Source of the DNA: Gammaproteobacteria bacterium
GTDB lineage: Bacteria; Pseudomonadota; Gammaproteobacteria; SZUA-229
DNA length: 8,407 nt
NCBI GenBank assembly: GCA_011051475.1
Contig: DRLE01000246.1
Span: forward strand, 1-8,407
Reading direction: 5' to 3'
Numbering within the stretch: the first letter of the stretch is position 1; each line of letters starts with the position of its first letter. A program made the position numbers and the translations under genes. The notes beneath the pieces are model-generated. The model had not been told where the DNA came from and ran no database searches. It saw nothing but the letters and a program-made list of their open reading frames with translations. Positions 1 through 5,835 of the stretch are shown piece after piece.

Positions 1-100
1 AGCCATGGCTACCGCTTTTAAAGATATGATTATACTTGTATTTTTGTGTAAAGCAACCGTAGGGTAGTGTTCTTTTCAGGGGGCTTTTTTGTGGGGTTCG
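1..100. other. Non-coding left edge, no supported gene
   Basis: Nothing here can be supported as a gene. One frame reads Ser-His-Gly-Tyr-Arg-Phe and then a TAA at 19-21, so the last codons of a gene starting outside the window are possible but cannot be shown. A 21-codon ORF from the ATG at 5 to the TAG at 65-67 has no ribosome binding site and no recognisable content. The region is AT-rich and runs into the repeat element that starts near 101. Confidence 0.4.
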
Positions 101-447
101 GGGTGGTTTTCTTTTGATCTTTTTGGTGTTGATAGTTCGGGTTTCGCCCTGACGGCGAGTTACTCTTTTGTATGGATTACATCCCTGTAATCCACCCTTC
201 GGGCCAGGCTACGCCTGTTCAAATTTGCTCCTGCAAATTTAGTCAGCAGCAACAAAAGAGTAACCAGAAAAATGCCGCCGCTGCAGACTGCGCCCTCGCA
301 CAAGGCGCGAGGGTTCCCGTTGTTTTACTGCTCTTGCCAGGCCAACGCGCCTGAACTCACGCCAAAAGGCGGCGCTCAGACAGCAGGCGCTAAAGACAGG
401 CCTGACAAGACCAGCAAAACAACGGCTTGTCTGAGGCGGGAGAAAAG
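101..447 (-). repeat. Structured dispersed repeat element, left copy
   Basis: This is a gene-less repeat that recurs in inverted orientation at about 671-950. Shared blocks are about 101-170, 253-289, 344-399 (56 nt, differing from 720-775 at only two positions) and 426-439. Pairings seen: CGCC 145-148 with GGCG 154-157; GTTACTCTTTTG 159-170 with its complement 253-264; 293-299 with 307-313; 317-343 with 399-425 (24 of 27 complementary); GCGCCTG 347-353 with 384-390; CGCC 360-363 with GGCG 368-371 around an AAAA loop. The 82-nt loop of the second stem carries three more hairpins (173-194, 205-217, 221-240). The strand is given as minus because G-T wobbles in the long stem favour RNA from that strand; this is an inference. 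The family resembles palindromic repeats common in gammaproteobacteria, but I cannot name it. Confidence 0.8.
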
Positions 448-474
448 CAAAAGCGGATGACTTATCAAGTTTTT

Positions 475-506
475 GTAGGCCGGAATAAGCGATAGCGTTT
501 CCGGCA
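475..506. repeat. REP-like palindrome
   Basis: GCCGGAA at 479-485 pairs perfectly with TTCCGGC at 499-505 around a 13-nt loop, and the unit is preceded by GTA. The layout (GTAGGCCGGA, then TCCGGCA) resembles the REP elements of enterobacteria and other gammaproteobacteria. It lies in the spacer between the two copies of the larger structured repeat. Confidence 0.65.
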
Positions 507-562
507 GGTTTGGTTAATACCCTTTATTCATAGACATAGATGTGAGCCTGTAATGTAGAACT

Positions 563-636
563 TGTAGGAGCGGAATTCATTCCGCGAACCAGAACCTGCA
601 GCGAGTGCTGCATTCGCGGAATTGTCCGCTCCCACA
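563..636. repeat. Inverted REP pair (BIME-like)
   Basis: Two REP-like units face each other. The first (563-588) begins TGTAGGAGCGG, with GCGGAAT 570-576 pairing with ATTCCGC 579-585. The second (613-636) is the reverse arrangement, with GCGGA 616-620 pairing with TCCGC 625-629, and ends in GCTCCCACA. The first unit resembles the Pseudomonas-type REP with a GTAGGAGCGG head. Such pairs are known as BIMEs; they are spread by RAYT transposases, and none is present in this window. Confidence 0.75.
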
Positions 637-670
637 GTTTCCAATGAGCCCCAAGGTTTTTGTTTTTTTC

Positions 671-950
671 GCTTTTAATCCACCTCAGGCAAGCCGCTGA
701 ACCGGGTCTTTTTATTTTTCTGCCTTTAGCGCCTGCTGTCTGAGCGCCGTCTTTTGGCGTGAGTTCAGGCGCGTTGCAAAATCAAAAGGCCCGGTTCAGC
801 GGGTACCCCCTTGCCGCTTTTGCAAGGGGGCGTCGCCTGCAGTGGCGGCATTTTTCTGGTTACTCTTTTTTTGCTGTTGAAAAAAGAGTAACTCGCTGTC
901 AGAGCGAAACACGAACTAGCAGCGTCAAAAAGATAAAAAGAAAAACGACC
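671..950 (+). repeat. Structured dispersed repeat element, right copy
   Basis: This is the inverted partner of the element at 101-447, and it ends about 60 bp before the nasA promoter. Stems seen: 694-712 with 784-802 (18 of 19 Watson-Crick plus one T-G pair), extended inward by 714-718 with 778-782; GCGCCTG/CAGGCGC inside the conserved block 720-775; 748-751 with 756-759 around a TTTT loop; CCCCCTTGC 806-814 with 822-830 around a 7-nt loop; GTTACTCTTTTTT 859-871 with 880-892 around an 8-nt loop; CGCT 894-897 with AGCG 903-906. The second-stem loop is short here, whereas the left copy has 82 nt. No protein is credible; the ORFs that cross it exist because the repeat is translatable by chance. 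Confidence 0.8.
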
Positions 951-1010
951 AAAATGAATCATCAGTGTTAATAAAACACACCGTCCTCACAAGATAAAAT
1001 GCCAAAGCAC

Positions 1011-1040
1011 TTCGCCTGACCAGGCCGATCCCTATATAAT
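1011..1040 (+). promoter_or_regulatory. Putative sigma-70 promoter of nasA
   Basis: A perfect -10 hexamer, TATAAT, sits at 1035-1040. The best -35 is TTCGCC at 1011-1016 with an 18-bp spacer, matching only three positions of TTGACA, so activation by a regulator is plausible. The predicted transcript start near 1047 leaves a leader of about 30 nt before nasA. That is too short for the attenuator hairpin known from the Klebsiella nas operon, and no such hairpin is seen. Confidence 0.5.
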
Positions 1041-1057
1041 GCACAGCAAATAAAAAC

Positions 1058-1081
1058 ATGGCACATCCAGCAAAACCATGA
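1058..1081 (+). CDS. Possible leader mini-ORF (MAHPAKP) overlapping nasA start
   Basis: An ATG at 1058 opens seven codons (Met-Ala-His-Pro-Ala-Lys-Pro) and stops at the TGA 1079-1081, which shares four bases (ATGA) with the nasA start. Neither start has a visible Shine-Dalgarno sequence. The geometry is that of translational coupling. It may also be chance, as short ORFs are common. Confidence 0.3.
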   Translation: MAHPAKP

Positions 1082-3744
1082 CCACAATAACCACAAAAAC
1101 CACCTGCCCCTACTGCGGCGTCGGCTGCGGTGTGATCGCCACCATGCACGAAAACGGCCGTGTGGAGGTGAAGGGCGATCCGGAGCATCCGTCCAACTAT
1201 GGCCGTCTTTGCTCAAAGGGTTCTGCCCTGGGTGAAACCGTGTATCTTTCCGAGCGTCTGCTGTATCCGGAAATCGAGGGGGAGCAGGTCAGCTGGGAGC
1301 AGGCCTACGCGCATATCGCGGCGAAATTCAAGGCCGTTATCAACGAGCATGGTCCGGATGCCGTGGCCATGTACGTGTCCGGCCAGTTGCTGACCGAAGA
1401 TTACTATGTGGCCAACAAGCTGATGAAGGGCTTTATCGGCAGCGCCAATATCGATACCAATTCCCGCCTGTGCATGTCATCGGTGGTGGCCGCCTACAAG
1501 CGCGCCTTTGGCGAAGATGTCATGCCCTGCAATTACGATGATCTTGAGCGCGCCCAGCTAATCGTGCTGGCAGGCACCAATACCGCCTGGTGCCATCCGG
1601 TGCTGTACCAGCGCATGGCGCAGAGCAAGCAGGAGAATCCGGCGGTAAAGATTGTCAGCATCGATCCGCGCCGCACACAGACGGCCGATATCAGTGATTT
1701 GCATCTGTCCGTGCGCCCCGGCACCGACGGCATCCTGTTTAACGGCCTGCTGGTTTATCTCGACAGTGTCGGCGAAACCAACAGCCAGTTTGTCCAGGCG
1801 CATACCAGCGGCATGGAAGAGGCGCTGCAGGCGGCGCGCGCGTCATCGCCGGACATTGCCACGGTGGCCAGCGCCTGCGGTTTGAGCGAGGAAGAGGTCG
1901 AGCAGTTCTATAAACTGTTTGCCCGCACCGAGCGCACGGTGACGGTATTCTCGCAGGGGGTAAACCAGTCCAGCAGCGGCGTCGACAAGATCAACAGTAT
2001 TATCAACTGTCACCTGCTCACCGGGCGCATCGGGCGCAAGGGCATGGGACCGTTTTCACTGACCGGCCAGCCCAATGCCATGGGCGGGCGCGAGGTCGGC
2101 GGCCTGGCCAACCAGCTGGCGGCACACATGGAAATCGACAATCCGCAGCACCGCGAGATAGTGGCCGGGTTCTGGCAGAGCGATAAGCTGGCGAGCAGGG
2201 CGGGGCTGAAGGCGATTGACAGTTTCGATGCCATCGCCGAGGGTAAAATCAGGGCGGTGTGGATTATTGCCACCAATCCGGTGGTGAGCATGCCGGATGC
2301 CGACAGGGTAAAAGCCGCGCTGGAGAACTGCGAGCTGGTGGTGGTTTCCGACTGTGTGCGCGAAACCGATACCGCGAAGCTGGCGCATGTGCGCCTGCCT
2401 GCTACCACCTGGGGTGAGCGCGACGGCACGGTGACCAACTCCGAGCGGCGCATCTCCCGCCAGCGTCCCTTTCTTACGCCGCCGGGCCTGGCCAAACACG
2501 ACTGGCAGATTTTTACCGAGTTCGCGCAGGTCATGGGTTTTGGTGAGGCGTTCGACTATCGCTCGGCGGCGGATATTTTCGATGAATACGCAAAACTGAC
2601 CTGTTATAAAAAAGACCATGAGCAGAACCGGGCGCGCAGGCTGCAACTGCCGGCCATGGTCGATCTGAGTCTGCACGAATACAACAAGCTGCCACCCACA
2701 CAGTGGCCGGCGCTTGATAAGACCGTCACCGATACCCCGCCGATGTATGCCGATGGCCGTTTCAGTACGCCGGACGGGCGGGCGCGTTTTATCGCCATTC
2801 GGCCGCAACCACCGGCAGCAAAACCGTCACAGGAATATCCGCTGGTGCTCAATACCGGCCGGGTGCGCGATCAGTGGCACACCATGACCCGCACCGGCAT
2901 GTCACCTCGCCTGTCGGCACACCGCATCGAGCCCTTCGTCGAAATCCACCCGGATGATGCGGCGCGTTATGGTCTGGCTGATGCCAGTCTGGCGCTGGTT
3001 AGCAGTCAGCTCGGGCATGAAATCTATGTGCGCGTTCGCGTTAGCGAGCGCCAGCAAGCGGGCAGTATCTTTGTGCCCATGCACTGGAACGCGCAGTTCG
3101 CCTCGCAGGCCAGGGTCGACACCCTGATCCCGGCCGTGTGCGATCCCGTTTCCGGTCAGCCCGAGTTCAAGCATGCGGTGGCCCGTGTTGAGCCCTGCAA
3201 GGCCAGCTGGTACGGCTTTATTATTTCCAGGGAAAAACCGGCGCTGAAGTATTCACGTTACTGGGCGCGTTCGCGCGGCCGCGGTTTCTGGCGTTACGAA
3301 ATCGCCGGCCAGGACACGCCGGAAGACTGGGCGCTGCACGCCAAGACCCTGCTCAATTATGAAGAGGGTGAGGAGTGGGCCGAGTTCTACGACAAGGCCG
3401 ACGGGCACTACCGCGCCGCGCGTTTTGTCGGCGGAAAACTCGACAGTGTTATCTTTATCGACTCGTCCATTCTGCTGCCGCCGCGCGACTGGCTGATCAG
3501 TCTGTTCCAGAAAGAGGAAATCAGTCCGCGCGAGCGCGCCGGTATCCTGCAGGGCACGCCACCGGCGGATGTGGAGGATGTGGGCCGGATTATCTGCGCC
3601 TGTTTCAATGTGGGTGAGAAAACCATCTGCAAGGCAGTGCAGGCCGGCGCCGGCGATGTCGAAGCCGTTGGCAAGGCCTGTCAGGCCGGCACCAACTGCG
3701 GATCATGCAAGCCGGAAATCGCGGAGCTGATCAAAACCTGCTGA
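1078..3744 (+). CDS. nasA: Assimilatory nitrate reductase, catalytic subunit
   Basis: This 888-aa protein belongs to the molybdopterin oxidoreductase (DMSO reductase) superfamily and is expected to reduce nitrate to nitrite in the cytoplasm for nitrogen assimilation. The N-terminal [4Fe-4S] ligands are Cys10, Cys13, Cys17 and Cys45 (Cx2Cx3Cx27C), followed by Lys47, the usual electron-path lysine. Cys132 in NSRLCMSS is the expected molybdenum ligand. The Mo-bis-MGD domain runs to about residue 490. The dinucleotide-binding domain begins near 587 with the TGRVRDQWHTMTRTG motif, typical of this group. Residues 836-888 form a BFD-like [2Fe-2S] domain with Cys840, Cys842, Cys874 and Cys877, as in the Klebsiella NasA type. 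There is no twin-arginine signal, which fits the assimilatory rather than the periplasmic Nap enzyme. The start at 1078 puts the cluster motif at the usual distance. No electron-donor subunit or nitrite reductase is adjacent, so its redox partner must lie elsewhere. Confidence 0.95.
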   Translation: MTTITTKTTCPYCGVGCGVIATMHENGRVEVKGDPEHPSNYGRLCSKGSALGETVYLSERLLYPEIEGEQVSWEQAYAHIAAKFKAVINEHGPDAVAMYVSGQLLTEDYYVANKLMKGFIGSANIDTNSRLCMSSVVAAYKRAFGEDVMPCNYDDLERAQLIVLAGTNTAWCHPVLYQRMAQSKQENPAVKIVSIDPRRTQTADISDLHLSVRPGTDGILFNGLLVYLDSVGETNSQFVQAHTSGMEEALQAARASSPDIATVASACGLSEEEVEQFYKLFARTERTVTVFSQGVNQSSSGVDKINSIINCHLLTGRIGRKGMGPFSLTGQPNAMGGREVGGLANQLAAHMEIDNPQHREIVAGFWQSDKLASRAGLKAIDSFDAIAEGKIRAVWIIATNPVVSMPDADRVKAALENCELVVVSDCVRETDTAKLAHVRLPATTWGERDGTVTNSERRISRQRPFLTPPGLAKHDWQIFTEFAQVMGFGEAFDYRSAADIFDEYAKLTCYKKDHEQNRARRLQLPAMVDLSLHEYNKLPPTQWPALDKTVTDTPPMYADGRFSTPDGRARFIAIRPQPPAAKPSQEYPLVLNTGRVRDQWHTMTRTGMSPRLSAHRIEPFVEIHPDDAARYGLADASLALVSSQLGHEIYVRVRVSERQQAGSIFVPMHWNAQFASQARVDTLIPAVCDPVSGQPEFKHAVARVEPCKASWYGFIISREKPALKYSRYWARSRGRGFWRYEIAGQDTPEDWALHAKTLLNYEEGEEWAEFYDKADGHYRAARFVGGKLDSVIFIDSSILLPPRDWLISLFQKEEISPRERAGILQGTPPADVEDVGRIICACFNVGEKTICKAVQAGAGDVEAVGKACQAGTNCGSCKPEIAELIKTC

Positions 3745-3782
3745 AACAGTCGTTTGCCGCAAAGCATGCGAATGCTACGCCT

Positions 3783-3820
3783 GTCATCCTGAGCAAAGCG
3801 CAGCGTAGCCGAAGGATGTC
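3783..3820. repeat. Dispersed palindromic repeat downstream of nasA
   Basis: CATCCT at 3785-3790 pairs with AGGATG at 3813-3818, enclosing GAGCAAAGCG and a second GCAGCGTAGC segment. The unit reads TCATCCTGAGC to CGAAGGATGTC, a motif I recognise as a widespread intergenic repeat in many bacterial genomes. It is the only structured candidate in the 161-bp gap after nasA, but it lacks the run of T residues of a rho-independent terminator. Confidence 0.55.
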
Positions 3821-3905
3821 AAAACCGCGTAAGCAGGATTGTTTTCAATGTTTTTTTCGCGCTGTTTGCGTGTTTTGCGGCCAATAACGATTGAATAGTT
3901 AACAA

Positions 3906-4115
3906 TCAAACATTCGATGCCAGATACAGCTTGATAAAATATTTGGCGACAAAGCCGAATATACCCAGTCCCAGGCCAATAAACAGGACCATCATACCAA
4001 AGCGCCCGGCCTTGGAATCCTTGCCCAGCTTGTAGACAATAAACAGCATGTAAGCGATGCCCAGGGTCAGGCCGATTTGTAGTGAAATTTCGGCAAATAC
4101 TTTTTCATCAATCAT
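3906..4115 (-). CDS. Small inner-membrane protein, DUF2788 type
   Basis: The product is 69 aa with two predicted membrane helices (about residues 11-29 and 41-60) joined by a short basic cytoplasmic-type loop, KLGKDSKAGRFG (29-40). The length, the SKAGRFG loop and the glycine-rich second helix (FIGLGLGIFGFVAKYFI) match my memory of the DUF2788 family of gammaproteobacteria, whose function is unknown. It is transcribed divergently from the YdjM-type gene. No Shine-Dalgarno sequence precedes the ATG, and a perfect -10 sits so close that the message may be leaderless. No clear terminator follows; GATTG 3889-3893 and CAATC 3903-3907 could form only a weak hairpin. Confidence 0.75.
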   Translation of the reverse strand: MIDEKVFAEISLQIGLTLGIAYMLFIVYKLGKDSKAGRFGMMVLFIGLGLGIFGFVAKYFIKLYLASNV

Positions 4116-4121
4116 CGCGCA

Positions 4122-4150
4122 ATTATAATGGCGCGCCCCGGGCTTTGCTA
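4122..4150 (-). promoter_or_regulatory. Putative promoter of the DUF2788-type gene
   Basis: On the minus strand a perfect TATAAT occupies 4127-4122, inside the palindrome ATTATAAT (4122-4129). With a 17-bp spacer the -35 position would be TAGCAA (4150-4145), which is weak. The start point predicted seven bases downstream falls on or next to the A of the start codon at 4115, implying a leaderless transcript. Confidence 0.45.
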
Positions 4151-4154
4151 TAAT
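4126..4154 (+). promoter_or_regulatory. Putative promoter of the YdjM-type gene
   Basis: A perfect TATAAT lies at 4149-4154 and predicts a transcript start near 4161. The -35 position (about 4126-4131) has no match to consensus and overlaps the -10 of the opposing promoter. A start here places the TTG at 4159 at or before the 5' end of the message, which supports the ATG at 4201 as the real start of the downstream gene. Confidence 0.45.
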
Positions 4155-4165
4155 CTCTTTGGTAT

Positions 4166-4201
4166 ATGACTACCCCGGCTTGTTCACTCCGCCCCTTATA
4201 A
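4166..4201 (+). CDS. Possible leader mini-ORF (MTTPACSLRPL) ending in TAATG
   Basis: Eleven codons from the ATG at 4166 end at the TAA 4199-4201, whose last A is the first base of the ATG of the YdjM-type gene. The mini-ORF begins about five bases after the predicted transcript start, so it would be read almost from the 5' end. The downstream gene has no Shine-Dalgarno sequence, so re-initiation at TAATG is a reasonable inference. No product has been shown. Confidence 0.3.
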   Translation: MTTPACSLRPL

Positions 4202-5217
4202 TGGATCCGCTATCACAGGCCGTACTCGGCGCCAGTCTTTCACAGTCACTGGCAAAGGCAAAACAACAGAAAAACGCCCTGCTTATCGGCGCCCTGGCGG
4301 GTATGGCGCCCGACCTGGATGTGCTGATCCAGTCGAAGACCGATCCGCTGCTGTTTCTCGAATTTCATCGCCAGTTTACGCATTCGCTGGCCTTTATTCC
4401 TGTCGGCGCCCTGATCTGTGCCCTGGTGTTTTTTTTCTGGATCAGGTGGTTCCGAAAGGGCAGCGGCTTAAGTTTTAGACAGATCTATCTTTTCTCCTTT
4501 GCCGGCTTTGCCACGCATGGCCTGCTCGATGCCTGTACATCCTATGGCACCCAGCTGTTGTGGCCCTTTTCCAATGCGCGGATTGCCTGGAACGTGGTGT
4601 CTATTGTCGATCCGCTGTTTACCCTGCCGGTACTGCTACTGGTGGTGCTGGCGGCTTTCAAACAGCGTGTATGGCTGGCAAGAGCAGCATTTGCCTATGC
4701 GGTGTTATACCTGGCTGCCGGTTATTTCCCCCGGCAACAGGCGCTTGAAATGCTGAATGAGCTGGCCGTTCAGCGACTGCATCAGCCCGAGCGCGTTCGG
4801 GTAAAACCCAGTTTCGGTAACCGCCGGGTGTGGAAACTGATGTATGAATATGACGGTCGCTACTATGTGGATGCGGTAAAGTTGTCTGGCAAGCCTCGCT
4901 ACTTTTTCGGTACATCGATCCAGAAGCTGGATACTAAACGTGATTTCCCCTGGCTACCCGCTGACAGTCAGCAGGCTGAAGATATAAAGCGCTTCAGCTG
5001 GTTCTCTGATGGCTATCTGGCGCTCAGTACACAGGAGCCGTATATGATTGTCGATATACGTTATTCGTTTCTGCCTGATCGTATCGAACCGATGTGGGGT
5101 ATCAAGCTGGATCGTCGCGCCATCGAGGCAGGTGATGCGGCAAAACATGCGGACTTCGTGATAATCAGAAAGGCGGACAGTAATACGCGCAAGCGTCTTA
5201 TGGAGATGGTTTTCTGA
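4201..5217 (+). CDS. Membrane-bound metal-dependent hydrolase, YdjM/DUF457 type
   Basis: The protein is 338 aa from the ATG at 4201 and starts with the family-typical MDPLSQAVLGA. Conserved metal-site-like motifs are APDLD (36-40), HRQFTHS (56-62) and HGLLDACTSYG (106-116), followed by WPF (121-123) and VDPL (136-139). Hydrophobic segments at about 64-82, 96-110, 131-152 and 158-175 place the first half in the inner membrane. The second half (about 180-338) is soluble and rich in Tyr, Arg and Asp. The family (PF04307) includes E. coli YdjM, a LexA-regulated protein; its substrate is unknown. No LexA box (CTGT-N8-ACAG) is visible upstream here. An earlier in-frame TTG at 4159 gives a 352-aa form, but the extra residues are not family-like. 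The gene stands alone, facing the tlpA-like gene across 48 bp with no clear terminator. Confidence 0.85.
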   Translation: MDPLSQAVLGASLSQSLAKAKQQKNALLIGALAGMAPDLDVLIQSKTDPLLFLEFHRQFTHSLAFIPVGALICALVFFFWIRWFRKGSGLSFRQIYLFSFAGFATHGLLDACTSYGTQLLWPFSNARIAWNVVSIVDPLFTLPVLLLVVLAAFKQRVWLARAAFAYAVLYLAAGYFPRQQALEMLNELAVQRLHQPERVRVKPSFGNRRVWKLMYEYDGRYYVDAVKLSGKPRYFFGTSIQKLDTKRDFPWLPADSQQAEDIKRFSWFSDGYLALSTQEPYMIVDIRYSFLPDRIEPMWGIKLDRRAIEAGDAAKHADFVIIRKADSNTRKRLMEMVF

Positions 5218-5265
5218 AATCTGCAAAGGGTTTGTGATGCTTTCGCCGGTGACTGGTAAACGTGA

Positions 5266-5835
5266 TTATTTGCCGGTATGAAGCAGTTGCCTGATAAATT
5301 TTATGTATTCATCCTTTGCCCAGTCACGGCCGCCAATGGCCTGGTATTTTACCTCGCCCTGCGGGTTGATGAGAAACGTCGTCGGCAGGCCGCGAGGTTT
5401 CCACTGTTCGGTTACCAGGCCATCGCTGTCCATCAGGCTGTTCAGCTCGACATCAATGGCACTGAGAAACGTAAAAATGGTGTCCTCGTCTTCCGCTGTA
5501 TTGACCATAACGATGGCAAAGGGCTGGTCTTTCATGGTGTCCGCCAGCTTTTGTATGGAAGGCATTTCCTTGCGGCAGGGGCCACACCAGCTGGCCCAGA
5601 AATGCAGGAATACCCATTTGCCTCGGGTCTGGTCAAGCCTGAATATCTCGCCATCAATGTCCGGCAGGCTGAAATCAGTGGCCCTGCCGATATCATAAGC
5701 ACGAATACCAAAGGGCGGCCTGAGGTCAGCGGTTTTTAGATCCGCAGCCTTGAGGTCGGCGGCGTAACTGCCTGCCGGCAAGCAGCCTGCACTGATAAGA
5801 ACAAGCAGCAGGAAAATGGTTGATCGGTTTATCAT
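5266..5835 (-). CDS. TlpA/ResA-like exported thioredoxin
   Basis: The product is 189 aa, a periplasmic thiol-disulfide oxidoreductase. An N-terminal hydrophobic signal (about residues 6-17) is followed by a plausible signal peptidase I site at SYA-A (25/26). Cys18 after LISAG is a possible but non-ideal lipobox. The active site is WCGPC (Cys84, Cys87) in FHFWASWCGPCRKEMPS-like context, and cis-Pro151 lies in GLPTTFLINP, both standard for TlpA, ResA and CcmG relatives. These proteins reduce disulfides, for example in cytochrome c or copper-site assembly; the client here is unknown. Directly after the signal, three 5-residue repeats (ADLKA, ADLKT, ADLRP) lie at about 26-40. The gene overlaps the upstream 182-aa gene by ATGA, so the two are surely co-transcribed and probably translationally coupled. 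Confidence 0.9.
   Translation of the reverse strand: MINRSTIFLLLVLISAGCLPAGSYAADLKAADLKTADLRPPFGIRAYDIGRATDFSLPDIDGEIFRLDQTRGKWVFLHFWASWCGPCRKEMPSIQKLADTMKDQPFAIVMVNTAEDEDTIFTFLSAIDVELNSLMDSDGLVTEQWKPRGLPTTFLINPQGEVKYQAIGGRDWAKDEYIKFIRQLLHTGK

Noticed and set aside
172..460. ORFs of 60 and 62 aa in the left repeat copy
   Set aside because: They cross the hairpins of the repeat and have no ribosome binding site or protein-like composition.
101..950. Transposon or insertion sequence bounded by large inverted repeats
   Set aside because: There is no transposase, the two arms are diverged copies of a repeat rather than matching ends, and no target-site duplication was found.
1059..1072. TGGCAC followed by GCA, resembling a sigma-54 promoter upstream of nasA
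   Set aside because: The GG and GC elements are two bases too close for a -24/-12 promoter, and the site abuts the start codon.
759..1216. Several ORFs of 65-87 aa on both strands upstream of nasA
   Set aside because: They lie in the structured repeat or are antisense to the nasA 5' end; the apparent peptides arise from repeat sequence.
2010..2808. Long open frames of 174 and 250 aa on the strand opposite nasA
   Set aside because: They are antisense to a clearly conserved enzyme, lack family features and are expected in GC-rich coding DNA.
4159..4200. TTG at 4159 as the start of the YdjM-type protein
   Set aside because: It lies at or before the predicted transcript start, and the extra 14 residues precede the family-typical MDPLSQAVLGA start.
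5278..5739. Open frames of 153 and 131 aa opposite the tlpA-like gene
   Set aside because: The other strand has the WCGPC motif, a signal peptide and an operon overlap; these frames have no recognisable content.
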